DNA from: Verrucomicrobiota bacterium
GTDB taxonomy: Bacteria; Verrucomicrobiota; Verrucomicrobiia; Limisphaerales; J093
DNA length: 64,000 nucleotides
Direction of reading: 5' to 3'
NCBI GenBank assembly: GCA_012517065.1
Contig: JAAYVR010000123.1
Span: 1-64,000, forward strand
Position 1 is the first letter of the stretch. Each line of letters starts with the position of its first letter. Under the pieces are notes generated by a model. It was not told where the DNA came from. It saw only the letters and a program-made list of their open reading frames with translations, and did not search any database. Positions 21,835-32,584 of this stretch are shown here, piece by piece. The position numbers and the translations under genes were made by a program.

Positions 21835-24489
21835 ATGCCTGATCAAGACGAATCTTCACCAGCTCCACCGGAAACAAAGCGCGGCGAGGGCTCGCTCTTT
21901 GCCACCAATGAAAGAGTCGAGGCAATCAATGTCGCCGAGGAAATAAAAAGCTCATTCCTCGACTACTCGATGTCGGTGATCATTTCCCGCGCACTGCCCG
22001 ACGCGCGCGATGGACTGAAGCCGTCGCAGCGTCGCCTGTTGTACGCGATGTTCCACGACCTCGGGTTGCTGCCGACCCGCAAGCATCTCAAGTGCGCCCG
22101 CATCGTCGGCGAAACAATGGGTAAATACCACCCGCACGGCGATCAGGCGATCTACCCCACGCTTGTGCACATGGCACAGCCATGGGCAATGCGAGAACCG
22201 CTCGTCGATGGCCAGGGCAACTTCGGATCCGTCGAAGATGACCCGCCCGCTGCAATGCGGTACACCGAAGCCCGCCTCACTGCCCTCGGCGCAGCGCTCA
22301 TGGACGACATCGAGAAGGACACCGTCGATTTCGTTCCGACCTACGACGAGGAACACGAGGAACCTGTTGTTTTGCCGGCGGCCTTCCCAAACCTCCTCGT
22401 CAATGGTGGAACAGGCATCGCGGTCGGAATGGCCACCAACCTGCCCCCGCACAACCTCGGCGAAGCCATCGACGCCATTTGCGCGCAAATCGACAATCCC
22501 GACATTTCGGTCGATGAGTTGATGCGGTACATCAAAGGGCCGGATTTCCCAACCGGCTGCATGGTGTGCGGGCTCGAGGGCATCCGCGATTATTTCAGGA
22601 CCGGACGCGGCACGATCAAAATCCGCGGCAAAGTCGGCGTCGAACAGCTCAAGGGGGGCCGCGAACAAATCGTCATCACTGAAATCCCATACAACGTCAA
22701 CCGCGCCCAACTGGTCGAACGCATCGCCGAACTCGTCAACGAGGGTGAAATCAAGGAGCTGGCAGACATAACCGCAGTCCGGGACGAATCGGACGAAAAC
22801 ACGCGCGTGGTAATCGAACTCAAACGCGATGCCGTCCCCAAGGTTGTCATCAACAACCTTTACAAACACACCGCCCTTGAAACCAGCTTTGCAGTCAACG
22901 CGCTTGCAATTGACCACGGCCGCCCCAAAACGCTCAACCTGAAAGAGCTCATCAATTGCTACATCGAGCACCGCCGCGAGGTCGTTTTGCGCCGGACAAG
23001 ATTCGAGCTCCGCAAAGCCGAGGAACGCGCCGAAGTGCTCGAAGGTTACCTTGTCGCAATAGCCAACCTCGACCAGTTCATCCGGATCATCCGCGGCTCG
23101 CGAACGCGCGAAGAAGCGCGCGTCAAACTGCTTGCCTTCGAGTGGCAACGGCCAATCGTCGAAGGATGGGGCATCGTAATTCGCGATGAAGCGCGCATCG
23201 TAAATGGCAGATATGCGCTCACCGAACGGCAGGTGGACGCCATCCTCGAATTGCGGTTGTACCAACTCACAGGATTGGAAATTGACAAGGTCGATGCCGA
23301 GTATCGCAAGCTCCTCGAGACAATCCGCGATCTCCTCGACATTCTCGCAAAAGAAGCCCGCGTTCTTGAAATCATAAAGACCGAGCTGCGCGCCATCCGT
23401 GAAAAACATGCCACCCCACGTCTCACCGATCTGGTTCCTGACGAGGGCGAAATAGCCATCGAAGACCTCATCGCCAACGAGGGCGTCATCATCACAATGA
23501 CGCACAACGGGCTCATCAAACGGACAAACATCAGTTCCTACCGCGCCCAGCGCCGCGGCGGCAAGGGCGTAATCGGCATGGCAACACGCGACACGCCCGT
23601 GGTCGATGGCGAAGCACCGGATTTCATCGAACACTTGTTCACTGCCAGCACGCACGATTATCTGATGTTTTTTACGAACACGGGCCGGGTCTATGTCGAG
23701 CGCGTGCTCGAAGTGCCCGACATGGGCCGCGCAGCCAAGGGCCGCAGTATTGCCAATCTGCTTGAACTGCAGCCGGACGAAAAAATCGCTGCAATGATCC
23801 CCATAAACAGCAAAACCGGCCCTAACAAGGAAGACATTACCTGGAAACAGCCTGGTTACGTGTTGTTCGCCACCCAGAAGGGCACCGTCAAAAAAACCGC
23901 TCTCCCGGAATTCGCCAACGTCAGACGCGGCGGAATCATAGCCATAAACATCGAACCAGGCGATACGCTCATCGATGCCAAGCTCACCACCGGAGAGAAC
24001 GAGGTCGTGCTCATCACTCGCGAAGGAATGAGCATACGATTCTCCGAGGAAGACGTCCGCCCAATGGGCCGCCCGGCCACAGGTGTCAAAGGAATCGAGC
24101 TTGAAGAAGGCGACAGCGTGGTGGCTTTGGCCGTGGTGGATGCGGACGCCACGTTGTTGGTTGCGGGCAGCAACGGACTCGGCAAACGCACCAGCTTCGA
24201 TGAATACCGCAGCCAGAACCGCGGCGGAAAAGGCATAATCACCATGAAAACTACCGAGCGCACCGGCGGTGTCGTCGGCGCTCTTACAGTGCGCGAGACC
24301 GATGAGGTAATGTTGATAACTGCCGGCGGCCAAATGGTGCGCATATCGGTCAAAGATGTCCGCCAGACAAGCCGCAACACCCAGGGCGTCAAACTCATTG
24401 ACCTCGAGGAGAATGACAGGCTTCAGGCAATCGCACCAGTGATCAGTGAGGAGACCAACGGCGATGACAGCCAGGGCGGCACGGCGTAG
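21835..24489 (+). CDS. gyrA: DNA gyrase subunit A
   Basis: [70 protein letters not shown]. Confidence 0.97.
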   Translation: MPDQDESSPAPPETKRGEGSLFATNERVEAINVAEEIKSSFLDYSMSVIISRALPDARDGLKPSQRRLLYAMFHDLGLLPTRKHLKCARIVGETMGKYHPHGDQAIYPTLVHMAQPWAMREPLVDGQGNFGSVEDDPPAAMRYTEARLTALGAALMDDIEKDTVDFVPTYDEEHEEPVVLPAAFPNLLVNGGTGIAVGMATNLPPHNLGEAIDAICAQIDNPDISVDELMRYIKGPDFPTGCMVCGLEGIRDYFRTGRGTIKIRGKVGVEQLKGGREQIVITEIPYNVNRAQLVERIAELVNEGEIKELADITAVRDESDENTRVVIELKRDAVPKVVINNLYKHTALETSFAVNALAIDHGRPKTLNLKELINCYIEHRREVVLRRTRFELRKAEERAEVLEGYLVAIANLDQFIRIIRGSRTREEARVKLLAFEWQRPIVEGWGIVIRDEARIVNGRYALTERQVDAILELRLYQLTGLEIDKVDAEYRKLLETIRDLLDILAKEARVLEIIKTELRAIREKHATPRLTDLVPDEGEIAIEDLIANEGVIITMTHNGLIKRTNISSYRAQRRGGKGVIGMATRDTPVVDGEAPDFIEHLFTASTHDYLMFFTNTGRVYVERVLEVPDMGRAAKGRSIANLLELQPDEKIAAMIPINSKTGPNKEDITWKQPGYVLFATQKGTVKKTALPEFANVRRGGIIAINIEPGDTLIDAKLTTGENEVVLITREGMSIRFSEEDVRPMGRPATGVKGIELEEGDSVVALAVVDADATLLVAGSNGLGKRTSFDEYRSQNRGGKGIITMKTTERTGGVVGALTVRETDEVMLITAGGQMVRISVKDVRQTSRNTQGVKLIDLEENDRLQAIAPVISEETNGDDSQGGTA

Positions 24490-24528
24490 CAGCCGTTTGT
24501 AAGGAACCTGCACCGGACCATTTCTTGC

Positions 24529-26601
24529 ATGAACCGTATCCGGCTACTTTCCGAACAGGTGGCCAACCAGATCGCCGCTGGCGAAGTAATCGAACGGCCC
24601 GCCAGTGTCGTCAAGGAACTGGTCGAGAATGCCCTCGACGCCGCAGCATCGCACATTACGGTCGAAGTCCAAGCCGGAGGACGGAGCTTGATTCGCGTGA
24701 CCGACGACGGCGTCGGAATGAGCCGCGACGATGCTTTGCTCTGTTTCGAACGGCACGCGACCAGCAAGATTCAGCGCGCCGAAGACCTGAACGCAATTTC
24801 CTCAATGGGATTTCGCGGCGAAGCCTTGCCAAGCATCGCCAGCGTCAGCCGGCTCTCCCTCACCACGCGTGAGAAAGACAATGATTCCGGTGAAGCAACC
24901 CGCGTCCAAATCGAAGGTGGGCGAATCATCGCGGTCCGCTCCGCAAGCGGCCCGCCCGGCACTTGCGTCGAGGTCCGACAGTTGTTTTTCAATCTCCCGG
25001 CACGACGAAAGTTCCTGCGAAGTAACGACACCGAACGTGCCCACATTCAGCATTATCTGCTGTTGGCAGCGCTGGCGTTTCCAGAGGTCGGGTTCACATT
25101 CGTCAACGACCAGCGCCTTGTTTGGCAGTTGCCGCCACTTCCCATGCCCAACTCCCCCGAGGCGCGCCTGGAAGCATTGCGCGAAAGACTCCGTGCCTTG
25201 TACGGCGCCGACCTCAGTCTCGTCCCAGTAATGGCCCGCGCCAACCTGCATCCGTCCGACACCCCTCAGACCGAGGAATCCGATGCCACCAACGCGCCTT
25301 CGCTTTCTGAGCTGTCGGTCTGGGGATTCATCGGCGCCCCCGGCGTTTCGCGCGCCACACGCGAAGACCAGCACTTATTTGTCAACCGCCGCCCAATCGA
25401 ACACAGAGGCCTCAACTTCGCTCTCGCGGAAGGTTACCACACCGCTCTGATGAAAGGGCGTTACCCCGTCTGCTGTCTCTTCCTCGAACTCAATCCGGCC
25501 GAAGTGGACGTGAACGTCCATCCGGCCAAACGCGAAGTCCGGTTCCGAGCCGAATACGCAGTGCGCGCAGCCGTCACCGACGCCATCAGACAAGCGCTCA
25601 TTGGTTGGCACGCTCGCCAAGGCACTTTCGGCCAAATAATCTCCAAAACCACTCCTATTCCTAGCGAGCCATCCCACGCGCAGAGTCCACCAACCCAGCC
25701 GGTCACCGGGCCCCAATCAGACACGGCCAAGCCAGCCGCACCTGCTCAGCCGCGTCCACCAGAAACGCAAACCCTGCCAACCCCCACCCCCAAAGCAACA
25801 CAACATCCCAAACAGGCGGAGCATAAAACAGAACCAACCAGTACCGCAGCGCCCGCCGAACCCAAAGATGTCCCGGCCTCAACACCAAAAACTGACGCCG
25901 CCAAACAAAGCAGTTCAGACCAGATTACCACCTCGACACCTGACAAAACCGGCCCTTTTGCTCCCGCTCAGTCCGGTTCAACCACCCCGCAAACCACCGC
26001 CGGTCCAGTGCCCCTGCTTGCGGTCCCGCTTCGGATGGTTGGTGTGATCGGGCGCCTCTACGTCTTGTTCGAATCCGACCGCGGCCTTGTGTTGCTGGAC
26101 CAGCACGCGGCGCACGAGCGCGTCTTGTACGAGCAGATGCTCAACCGGCTTCAGCAAGGCCAGGCCCCAAGCCAGCGGCTGCTCCTGCCTGCGACAGTTG
26201 AACTCTCGCCTCGCGACGCTCAATTCGTCAAAGAACAGCTTGCGACCTTGAATCGCCTTGGGATTGGTCTTAGCGAATTCGGTGAAAACACGTTTCTGCT
26301 TGATGCTTTGCCGCCTTACGTGAAAGCAAAAGAAGCGCGTCAGTTCGTCATCGAAGTAATTGACGAACTCAAAGCAACCGGCCAGGCCGTCAACGCACTC
26401 CGCCTGGGCGAAGAAATGATCGCTCGCACCGTCTGCAGACACGCGGTCAAAGCCCACGACCCGCTCGATCTGTCCGAACTCGAAGCTCTCGTGGCAGAAT
26501 TGCGGCGTTGCACAATGCCGTACACATGCCCGCATGGACGCCCAACCCTCATCGAAATCAACTACCGCGAAATAGAAAAGAAATTCGGCCGCGTGACTTG
26601 A
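24529..26601 (+). CDS. mutL: DNA mismatch repair protein MutL
   Basis: IAAGEVIERPASVVKELVENALDA; GFRGEALPSI; C-terminal endonuclease motif DQHAAHERVLYE and CPHGRP; long Pro/Thr/Gln-rich linker. Confidence 0.96.
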   Translation: MNRIRLLSEQVANQIAAGEVIERPASVVKELVENALDAAASHITVEVQAGGRSLIRVTDDGVGMSRDDALLCFERHATSKIQRAEDLNAISSMGFRGEALPSIASVSRLSLTTREKDNDSGEATRVQIEGGRIIAVRSASGPPGTCVEVRQLFFNLPARRKFLRSNDTERAHIQHYLLLAALAFPEVGFTFVNDQRLVWQLPPLPMPNSPEARLEALRERLRALYGADLSLVPVMARANLHPSDTPQTEESDATNAPSLSELSVWGFIGAPGVSRATREDQHLFVNRRPIEHRGLNFALAEGYHTALMKGRYPVCCLFLELNPAEVDVNVHPAKREVRFRAEYAVRAAVTDAIRQALIGWHARQGTFGQIISKTTPIPSEPSHAQSPPTQPVTGPQSDTAKPAAPAQPRPPETQTLPTPTPKATQHPKQAEHKTEPTSTAAPAEPKDVPASTPKTDAAKQSSSDQITTSTPDKTGPFAPAQSGSTTPQTTAGPVPLLAVPLRMVGVIGRLYVLFESDRGLVLLDQHAAHERVLYEQMLNRLQQGQAPSQRLLLPATVELSPRDAQFVKEQLATLNRLGIGLSEFGENTFLLDALPPYVKAKEARQFVIEVIDELKATGQAVNALRLGEEMIARTVCRHAVKAHDPLDLSELEALVAELRRCTMPYTCPHGRPTLIEINYREIEKKFGRVT

Positions 26602-26624
26602 CACCTGCAGCCTCGGCACTTCTC

Positions 26625-27380
26625 TCAGCCGCGTCCAGTCCCGTTGGTCTCCCGCGCACGCGATTTAGCATGCGCCGGATGAAACAGTTCTTCACCCCTC
26701 AGCCCCGTCATCCGTTCGATCCCCTTCAGCATCGTGAACAGAATGTAAAACACCGCTGCACCCGCCGGCACAACCGTCGTCGGCCATGTCCACAACTGCA
26801 ATTTCCCAAGTTGCCGCGCGAATTGTTCCGTCCCCGATTCAGCCGGCAAAAGCCATAGCGCAAGCAGAAAATTGGCTGTGCCGCTGACCACGAACGGCAC
26901 AGCAAGCCACCACGACGCCCACGCCAGCAACCGTTCAAACTCGGGCTCCTTCCCGCGCATCTCCAGCGCGTTCTGGATGCGATCGGTGTTCAGGACCTGG
27001 TCGTTGTAAAGCAGCGTCCGCACCAGAGGTTGCCGTGTGCGCAGCGACAACGGTATGGCAAGGCCCACGACGACAGGCAACGCCGCTTCTTTGAAAGCAA
27101 ACCAAAAACCGTTCATCTCCATAAGGCCAAGACCGCCCGTCAGCAGCGTGCTCACGAAACCCACCACCGAAAGTGAATTGAGGGTTTTGCGTTTCAGGAT
27201 GTCGTACAGGCCATAGCCAAACGGAAACAAAAGCGCCACAACAAGACCGGCTTTCGGCCCAAGCAACGTCCGCCTCGCAAACCACGACAGTATCACCGCC
27301 GGAATCACCGCGTTGAAAAGCAGATTCAACCAGAGGTTCTCTGATTTCCGCCGCGGTTTGACGTTCTCACACCCAGTCAT
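26625..27380 (-). CDS. VC0807-like membrane protein
   Basis: NLWLNLLFNAVIPAVILSWFA; LLFPFGYGLYDILKRKTLNSLSVVGFVSTLLTGGLGLM; ORF opening at 27698 reads through repeat DNA. Confidence 0.65.
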   Translation of the reverse strand: MTGCENVKPRRKSENLWLNLLFNAVIPAVILSWFARRTLLGPKAGLVVALLFPFGYGLYDILKRKTLNSLSVVGFVSTLLTGGLGLMEMNGFWFAFKEAALPVVVGLAIPLSLRTRQPLVRTLLYNDQVLNTDRIQNALEMRGKEPEFERLLAWASWWLAVPFVVSGTANFLLALWLLPAESGTEQFARQLGKLQLWTWPTTVVPAGAAVFYILFTMLKGIERMTGLRGEELFHPAHAKSRARETNGTGRG

Positions 27381-27439
27381 GTGGCAAAAAGCACACGCCG
27401 ATGATTCCTTCAACCAGTAACCGGCTTCAACTGAAAAGA

Positions 27440-27745
27440 TAAGATTGCAACGCGCCGTGCAGGGCGCGCCTCGCCGTCCACGAACGAGTGCGTGAGGCAG
27501 GGCGGACGCCCCGCGCATGCCACAAACAACGTGTCTGTCCCCATATGGCCTCATTCGATCTCGCCGCTGATCCCGCTGGTTTCTAACGTGCTGCCGCGGA
27601 TGCATTGGGCGTTGGCAGGCGCGAAGCACTTGGAGTGCGGCAGCTTGCTGCCGCTTTGTTTCTATGCGCAACCAACGTGCCTGGAACCAGATCGGCATGA
27701 GGCCGCAAACAAAGTGGCTGTCCCCATATCAAGCCGCGAGAAATT
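27440..27745 (+). repeat. Composite intergenic repeat island
   Basis: ccacaaacaacgtgtctgtccccatatgg, ggagtgcggcagcttgctgccgctttgtt, caacgtgcctggaaccagatcggcatgaggccgcaaacaaagtggctgtccccatatc. Confidence 0.88.
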
Positions 27746-27760
27746 CCCCACGGGCTTGGC

Positions 27761-27894
27761 CCGCATGTTTCATACCCTGAGCAGGCTGCGAAACGGGTGT
27801 CTTCAAGCAACCAAGGAATATCCGGGATCCATGAATCTCACCGGAATGAATCTTTGGGTGTCTTGGTCTGGTCAGGCCGTGGGATTTCGGGCTA
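27761..27894 (+). repeat. Composite double hairpin (modules N+H)
   Basis: cccgcatgtttcataccctgagcaggctgcgaaacgggtgtcttcaagcaaccaaggaatatccggg then atctcaccggaatgaatctttgggtgtcttggtctggtcaggccgtgggatttcgggcta. Confidence 0.85.
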
Positions 27895-28269
27895 CGGCAC
27901 GCTCGCCAATAGAAACTGAATGGCGTTTTTCACGTCACGGTTTGCGTGATCCAGCTCGCGCGCAAGCGGCCCAATAAGGACTTCTGCTGCCTGTTCCGGA
28001 ATTTCCCCGCCAGGTTCAATGGCAATTGAAGCGCTTTTCCCAGAAGAAGCGCGTTCACCGATTCGGATCAGGGTGAAACACAAAGCGGCGACAACGAGCA
28101 GAGCAGCAGACAAAGCGGTCGAACTTCTCCACATGCTTCGGGCCAAATTGGATTGCGGCGACGCACCTGCTGCGGCCTCGCGGACGCGTTGCATGATCGA
28201 GTCGTGCAGGTCCGCGGGCACAGCCCGCTTTCGGCTTGAGGACTGGAGTGCAGATTCAATCGGGTCCAT
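27892..28269 (-). CDS. Small membrane protein, putative anti-sigma factor partner of the adjacent ECF gene
   Basis: MDPIESALQSSSRKRAVPADLHDSIMQRVREAAAG then one TM helix TALSAALLVVAALCFTLI; directly downstream of the sigma gene. Confidence 0.55.
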   Translation of the reverse strand: MDPIESALQSSSRKRAVPADLHDSIMQRVREAAAGASPQSNLARSMWRSSTALSAALLVVAALCFTLIRIGERASSGKSASIAIEPGGEIPEQAAEVLIGPLARELDHANRDVKNAIQFLLASVP

Positions 28270-28283
28270 GGTTGTCTTGTTGC

Positions 28284-28928
28284 TCACATGGTTTGATTTG
28301 GCGCTGTCCAGGATAAACCATCCGGCATATGTGGAATCTCCGGGCGCGCAGGGGTCCGTATCCCGCCTCCGTTGGGTTTCAAACCTCGAGCCTTCAGGCA
28401 ACGAGCCAACATCCTGCGCGCCCTAAACAACTGCACTTTGATGTAAGTCTGAGGCCGGCGCATCACCCGGGCGATATCGTGCACGCTCATGTTCTCGGCA
28501 TAATGAAGCCAAAGAGTCTGGAATTGAGAAGCACTGAGCTTGCTGCGCGCGATTGCCCAGAGTTGTTCGGCTTCATCGCGGTCTTCGAGCTGAGAGGACG
28601 GGGTGTCAAAAGTTGCCGATTCCGGCAAGAGGCTTTCCAGGACCGGCTTGATGCGCCGACTGTTGTCGATGCATTTGCGTCGTGCTATGGCAAAGAGCCA
28701 CGGCGCGAAAGGCATCGAGGGTTTGTATCGGGCAAGCCCATGATAGGCCGCGACGAACACGTCCTGCACAAGTTCACGCGCGTCAGCGTCATTGCCGCAC
28801 CAGTGCAGGGAGAAGTTGTAAAGAGGCTTTTCGAACCGGCGAACGAGTTCCTCGAACATTGCCAAATCGCCGTTTTTGGCGAGTTCGGCGATGTGCTCGT
28901 GTGAAAGTGCTGAGCTATCCTCGTTCAC
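28284..28928 (-). CDS. RNA polymerase sigma factor, ECF-like sigma-70 family
   Basis: FEELVRRFEKPLYNFSLHWCGNDADARELVQDVFVAAYHGLARY; PFAPWLFAIARRKCID; region 4 HTH ENMSVHDIARVMRRPQTYIKVQLFRARRML. Confidence 0.9.
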   Translation of the reverse strand: MNEDSSALSHEHIAELAKNGDLAMFEELVRRFEKPLYNFSLHWCGNDADARELVQDVFVAAYHGLARYKPSMPFAPWLFAIARRKCIDNSRRIKPVLESLLPESATFDTPSSQLEDRDEAEQLWAIARSKLSASQFQTLWLHYAENMSVHDIARVMRRPQTYIKVQLFRARRMLARCLKARGLKPNGGGIRTPARPEIPHMPDGLSWTAPNQTM

Positions 28929-28982
28929 GAGAGCTTTGATTGAATTGGCTCACTGCATCTATTTGGTCATTGAGCCATGCCG

Positions 28983-29903
28983 TCATTTGTTTCTGGCCGT
29001 CTTGAGCATTTGGACGACTTCATCAGCGGCCAACGTCAGGTCCCCAAAGATTCTGGCGTTGTCCTGGCGAATTGCAATCGCTTGAGCAATTCTCTGCAAT
29101 TCGGGCCGATCTTGGCGAAGTGCCATCAGACCAACCATGCCCCGGCAAACAGCCTCGAGTTGCCTTGCGACTTCTTCGTTGCCAACCTCGAGAACAATGG
29201 TGGTTTTCAACTGGCGATCCTTTTCGCCCATGGCGAGGCGCATACCTTTGGATTGCCTGAAAACCTCTGCATTTGGACCGCCGGTTTTGGCGTCAAACTT
29301 GGTGGCCGCGCCGTGAACGAACGACCCGTCATTGCCGAAGTCCCCGAAAGCCGCATTCGAAGAAAGATTCGGGACAACCCGATCCAACACGTCGAGCGCT
29401 TCTGCGACGCGGCTTTGGCTATGGGCGAAGACGACCTTGTTGCCGTGAATTGCCGCATAAACCCTGGGTTTCGACCCTCTCTTGGCAGGCCTCTTTTCAT
29501 CAATCCAACTGTGGATCGTGTGTTGTCTGTGCATGCTGGATTGATATCCATTGGCGGCCTGGGCAAGGGTGGTCAGGCGCGCGGCGTCTAAATCGGCATG
29601 CACCAGCATCACGCCGTCTTCTGCTGACGTTGATGCGCCGTACATAGTGGCGCCGTGCAACTGGCTGCGCAGATCAAAATTGAAAATGGCTTGGAACGCA
29701 GCCAGCTTGTTGAGCACCTCTGGCTTGTTCATTTCACTCAACAGATGTTGGCCAATGACCGTTCCTCGCAGCGCATCGAAATCAATGTGAAACACCCACG
29801 CTGGTTCGCTGACAACATCGGCATGCTTGATCGGCGAAGCCATTGTGTTAACGCCGCAGAACATGCACGCCATCATTACCCCGGTAACAATTCTTGCTTT
29901 CAT
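28983..29903 (-). CDS. Secreted protein of unknown function
   Basis: Signal-like MKARIVTGVMMACMFCGVNTMAS; same strand and just upstream of the sigma/anti-sigma pair. Confidence 0.6.
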   Translation of the reverse strand: MKARIVTGVMMACMFCGVNTMASPIKHADVVSEPAWVFHIDFDALRGTVIGQHLLSEMNKPEVLNKLAAFQAIFNFDLRSQLHGATMYGASTSAEDGVMLVHADLDAARLTTLAQAANGYQSSMHRQHTIHSWIDEKRPAKRGSKPRVYAAIHGNKVVFAHSQSRVAEALDVLDRVVPNLSSNAAFGDFGNDGSFVHGAATKFDAKTGGPNAEVFRQSKGMRLAMGEKDRQLKTTIVLEVGNEEVARQLEAVCRGMVGLMALRQDRPELQRIAQAIAIRQDNARIFGDLTLAADEVVQMLKTARNK

Positions 29904-30161
29904 CGTGGTTAAGCCGATTGATTTGTTTCGCTTTCAGACAGACCGGCGTTTTGCCAGTCATCTGTTAATACGTGCGGGCGAGCTGAAAGGTTACATGTTT
30001 CTTGCAGTGTATTATCGAGGCGCACAAGACACTGACAGTGTCCATCACCCGTTGTGCACCGTGCCAGCGCATGCATGGTCGGCCCGAGCCGCAGCCTCTT
30101 TAACCTGAATATAGCTAAAAGCTCATTGGTCAAATTTTCCGAGCAACCTGAAATTGGTGCT

Positions 30162-31358
30162 ATGCAAACAAGAAATAGGATGTTTGGAATAGGCATGGTG
30201 TGCGCGGCGATCTGGCTTTTCGCCACCAGCCTTAACGCCGCGAATTCTGCGGCCATCGAAGATGTCCTCAAATTGAAAGACGCAGGCGTGCAGGACGAAA
30301 CAATCGTCGCGTTCGTCCAGAGCAAGAAAATTAATTACGATCTGTCCGCGGACGACTTGTTGTCTCTGCGCGCCAAAGGCCTGTCAGAAGCGGTTATCAA
30401 AGCCATGCTTGCCAGTGGCAAAGCGAATGGGCCAACGGCCAGCACGGGTGGAACCCAGGCTTCCACGACCGCGGGGGTTTCGACACCTCAGGGCGCGCCC
30501 CAGGCACCGTCTGTTCAACCGCCGTCCCAGCCTGCTGCGAGCGGCCCTTCAAGCCCGCCTGTCTCTGTGCCTCCTCCTCCGCCGTCGGTATTGCCGCCGG
30601 CACAACCTGCGCCGCCGGCGAACCCTGATGTTGCGTTTTTCTACGAGGCGCTGGCGCCGTATGGGCGATGGATTCTCATCGAAGACGGGCGGTGGTGCTG
30701 GCAGCCGGCAATTGTGGTTACGACGCCGGGCTGGCGGCCGTATTGGGACAGGGGGTATTGGGTATGGACCAACTACGGTTGGTACTGGTACTCGGAGTAT
30801 CCGTGGGGTTGGGCTGTCTTTCACTATGGCCGATGGCACTTGCATCCAAGACACGGGTGGGTCTGGGTGCCGGATCGAGTTTGGGGACCGGCATGGGTTG
30901 TCTGGCGCACGGGCGGCGAATACTGTGGTTGGGCGCCGCTGCCACCCGGAGTTGTGTATGATACCGTATCGGCAAGATTCGTGTATCACGGTAAGCACGT
31001 CAGTGCAGGGTTCGACTTTGGCTTGGACTGGGTGCACTTCAGCTTCTGTTATGTGGCTGACATTGGAAAACCGTCACGCCGACCGGTCGGCGGTGATCGC
31101 GGACGAGACGTGTTCCATCACACAACGGTGGTATTCAACTACACGGTCGATCGTCCGCATGGGGGCGGACACGCAGACCACCGGATAATCAACCACGGGA
31201 TCGATCCCGAACATGTTAGCGGTGGGAGAAAACCGCCAGTTGTCCAAGTGCGCACGGTCGATAGCCCACAGCCACCGCGCGTTTACGAAAGAATAGACCC
31301 CCGCAGAAAGATGATCTCGGTCTATCGCCCGCCACACGGAGGTCACGGGCCGCGGTAG
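30162..31358 (+). CDS. Secreted Pro-rich plus Trp/Tyr/Gly-rich protein (DUF6600-like)
   Basis: WVWTNYGWYWYSEYPWGWAVFHYGRWHLHPRHGWVWVPDRVWGPAWVVWR; N-terminal signal; proline-rich linker. Confidence 0.65.
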   Translation: MQTRNRMFGIGMVCAAIWLFATSLNAANSAAIEDVLKLKDAGVQDETIVAFVQSKKINYDLSADDLLSLRAKGLSEAVIKAMLASGKANGPTASTGGTQASTTAGVSTPQGAPQAPSVQPPSQPAASGPSSPPVSVPPPPPSVLPPAQPAPPANPDVAFFYEALAPYGRWILIEDGRWCWQPAIVVTTPGWRPYWDRGYWVWTNYGWYWYSEYPWGWAVFHYGRWHLHPRHGWVWVPDRVWGPAWVVWRTGGEYCGWAPLPPGVVYDTVSARFVYHGKHVSAGFDFGLDWVHFSFCYVADIGKPSRRPVGGDRGRDVFHHTTVVFNYTVDRPHGGGHADHRIINHGIDPEHVSGGRKPPVVQVRTVDSPQPPRVYERIDPRRKMISVYRPPHGGHGPR

Positions 31359-31501
31359 AGGCCGCGGCAAACAAAGAGCCTGTCGCAGTCTTGGCACTCT
31401 GTCATGGTTTGGCATCAGACCGCAACGCATGGTCACTTGCCCGGTTACCCCGGCACGGCACGGTAAGAACAGACTGCGCCATCAGCAGCGTTGGACGTGG
31501 A

Positions 31502-32284
31502 TTATGCCGTGTCGTGCTGCGCGATCGCGCGCTCTCGCAATTTGGCGTAACGAAGAAAAGTCTGAAACGCTGTCATGCGCGCTATGGAATAGCCCTGCCA
31601 CCCGTCAAGGAAACCAAACCGAAGGAAATAACCACGAACAAAGCGCCAGAGCGGCCTGACACAGATATCAAGGCAAGAAGCCTGCAGTCCCTTTTCCGCT
31701 GCATGGCGAACGAAATAGTCGCTGTAGTCAATACTCTTGCGCACGAAATGATCGAGGTTTTCCATGCTGTAGTGCTGCAAATCATGCTTTAAGCGGCCAA
31801 TGCTGCCAGAAACCTCGAGCGCGTCGTGTGGTTCAACGCCAGCCCAGCGGGCCTGTCCACGGCGCCAAAGCCGCACTTTGCGGTCCGGGTACCAGTCGCC
31901 GTGCCTGATCCACTTGCCGGCGAAGAATGTGCATCGCGGAAAACTGTATGCCGCATGTCGTGGAGAACGTGCTTCCGCAGCCATGGCATCTGCGATTTCG
32001 CGTTGCAGCCCGGCGGAAACAACTTCGTCGGCGTCCAGTCCGAGCAGCCAAGGCTGCGAGGCCTTTTCAGCGGCGCTGTTCTTCTGCGGAACGTATCCTT
32101 TCCACTGCTCGCGGAACACTTTCGCGCCAAATTCACGTGCAATCTGCTCGGTGCCATCGGCGACTTCCTCATTCAAGACGATGATGATCTCGGTTGTCCA
32201 ACTGGCGACGCTTTCGAGTGCGCGCCGGATGCGCCGAGCTTCCGGGCCAGATATCATGCAGACTGAAATCAGCTGTCGTTCCAT
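31502..32284 (-). CDS. Glycosyltransferase family 2 (WaaE/KdtX-like)
   Basis: ISVCMISGPEARRIRRALESVASWTTEIIIVLNEEVADGTEQIAREFGAKV; WLLGLDADEVV; KVRLWRRG. Confidence 0.88.
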   Translation of the reverse strand: MERQLISVCMISGPEARRIRRALESVASWTTEIIIVLNEEVADGTEQIAREFGAKVFREQWKGYVPQKNSAAEKASQPWLLGLDADEVVSAGLQREIADAMAAEARSPRHAAYSFPRCTFFAGKWIRHGDWYPDRKVRLWRRGQARWAGVEPHDALEVSGSIGRLKHDLQHYSMENLDHFVRKSIDYSDYFVRHAAEKGLQASCLDICVRPLWRFVRGYFLRFGFLDGWQGYSIARMTAFQTFLRYAKLRERAIAQHDTA

Positions 32285-32425
32285 GAGTTGACTATACCAG
32301 TTGCAGCATCAACTTTCAGGTTTTTGATCTAACGCAGTGGTTTCGTGAAGGTAGGGCGCGCGGCCCAAGCAAGCCGGAATCAACGCAGAAACTTCCAACG
32401 TTTCCGCGCAGACACGGAACTCCGA

Positions 32426-32495
32426 CCCGGAAATCTCACCGGAATGAAGCTTTGGGTTTCTTTGTCTGGTCAGGCGGTGAGATTTCCGGGTTAGG
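32426..32495. repeat. Module H hairpin in a divergent promoter region
   Basis: cccggaaatctcaccggaatgaagctttgggtttctttgtctggtcaggcggtgagatttccgggtta. Confidence 0.85.
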
Positions 32496-32529
32496 CGGAA
32501 GAGTTTCATGTGGTTGGGCGTTACTCTGG
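32491..32529 (+). repeat. 39-bp dispersed repeat, copy 2
   Basis: ttaggcggaagagtttcatgtggttgggcgttactctgg, about 34/39 identical to 18865-18903. Confidence 0.8.
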
Positions 32530-32584
32530 CCGCATGTGCCTTGACGGACTTGCGGAACCGCCCGGGTCGTGCTTTGCTTGTGCC

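Noticed and set aside
21952-24513. 853-aa minus-strand ORF opposite gyrA
   Set aside because: Antisense shadow of an unmistakable gyrA; low-complexity D/F/V-rich translation from codon bias, no recognisable domain.
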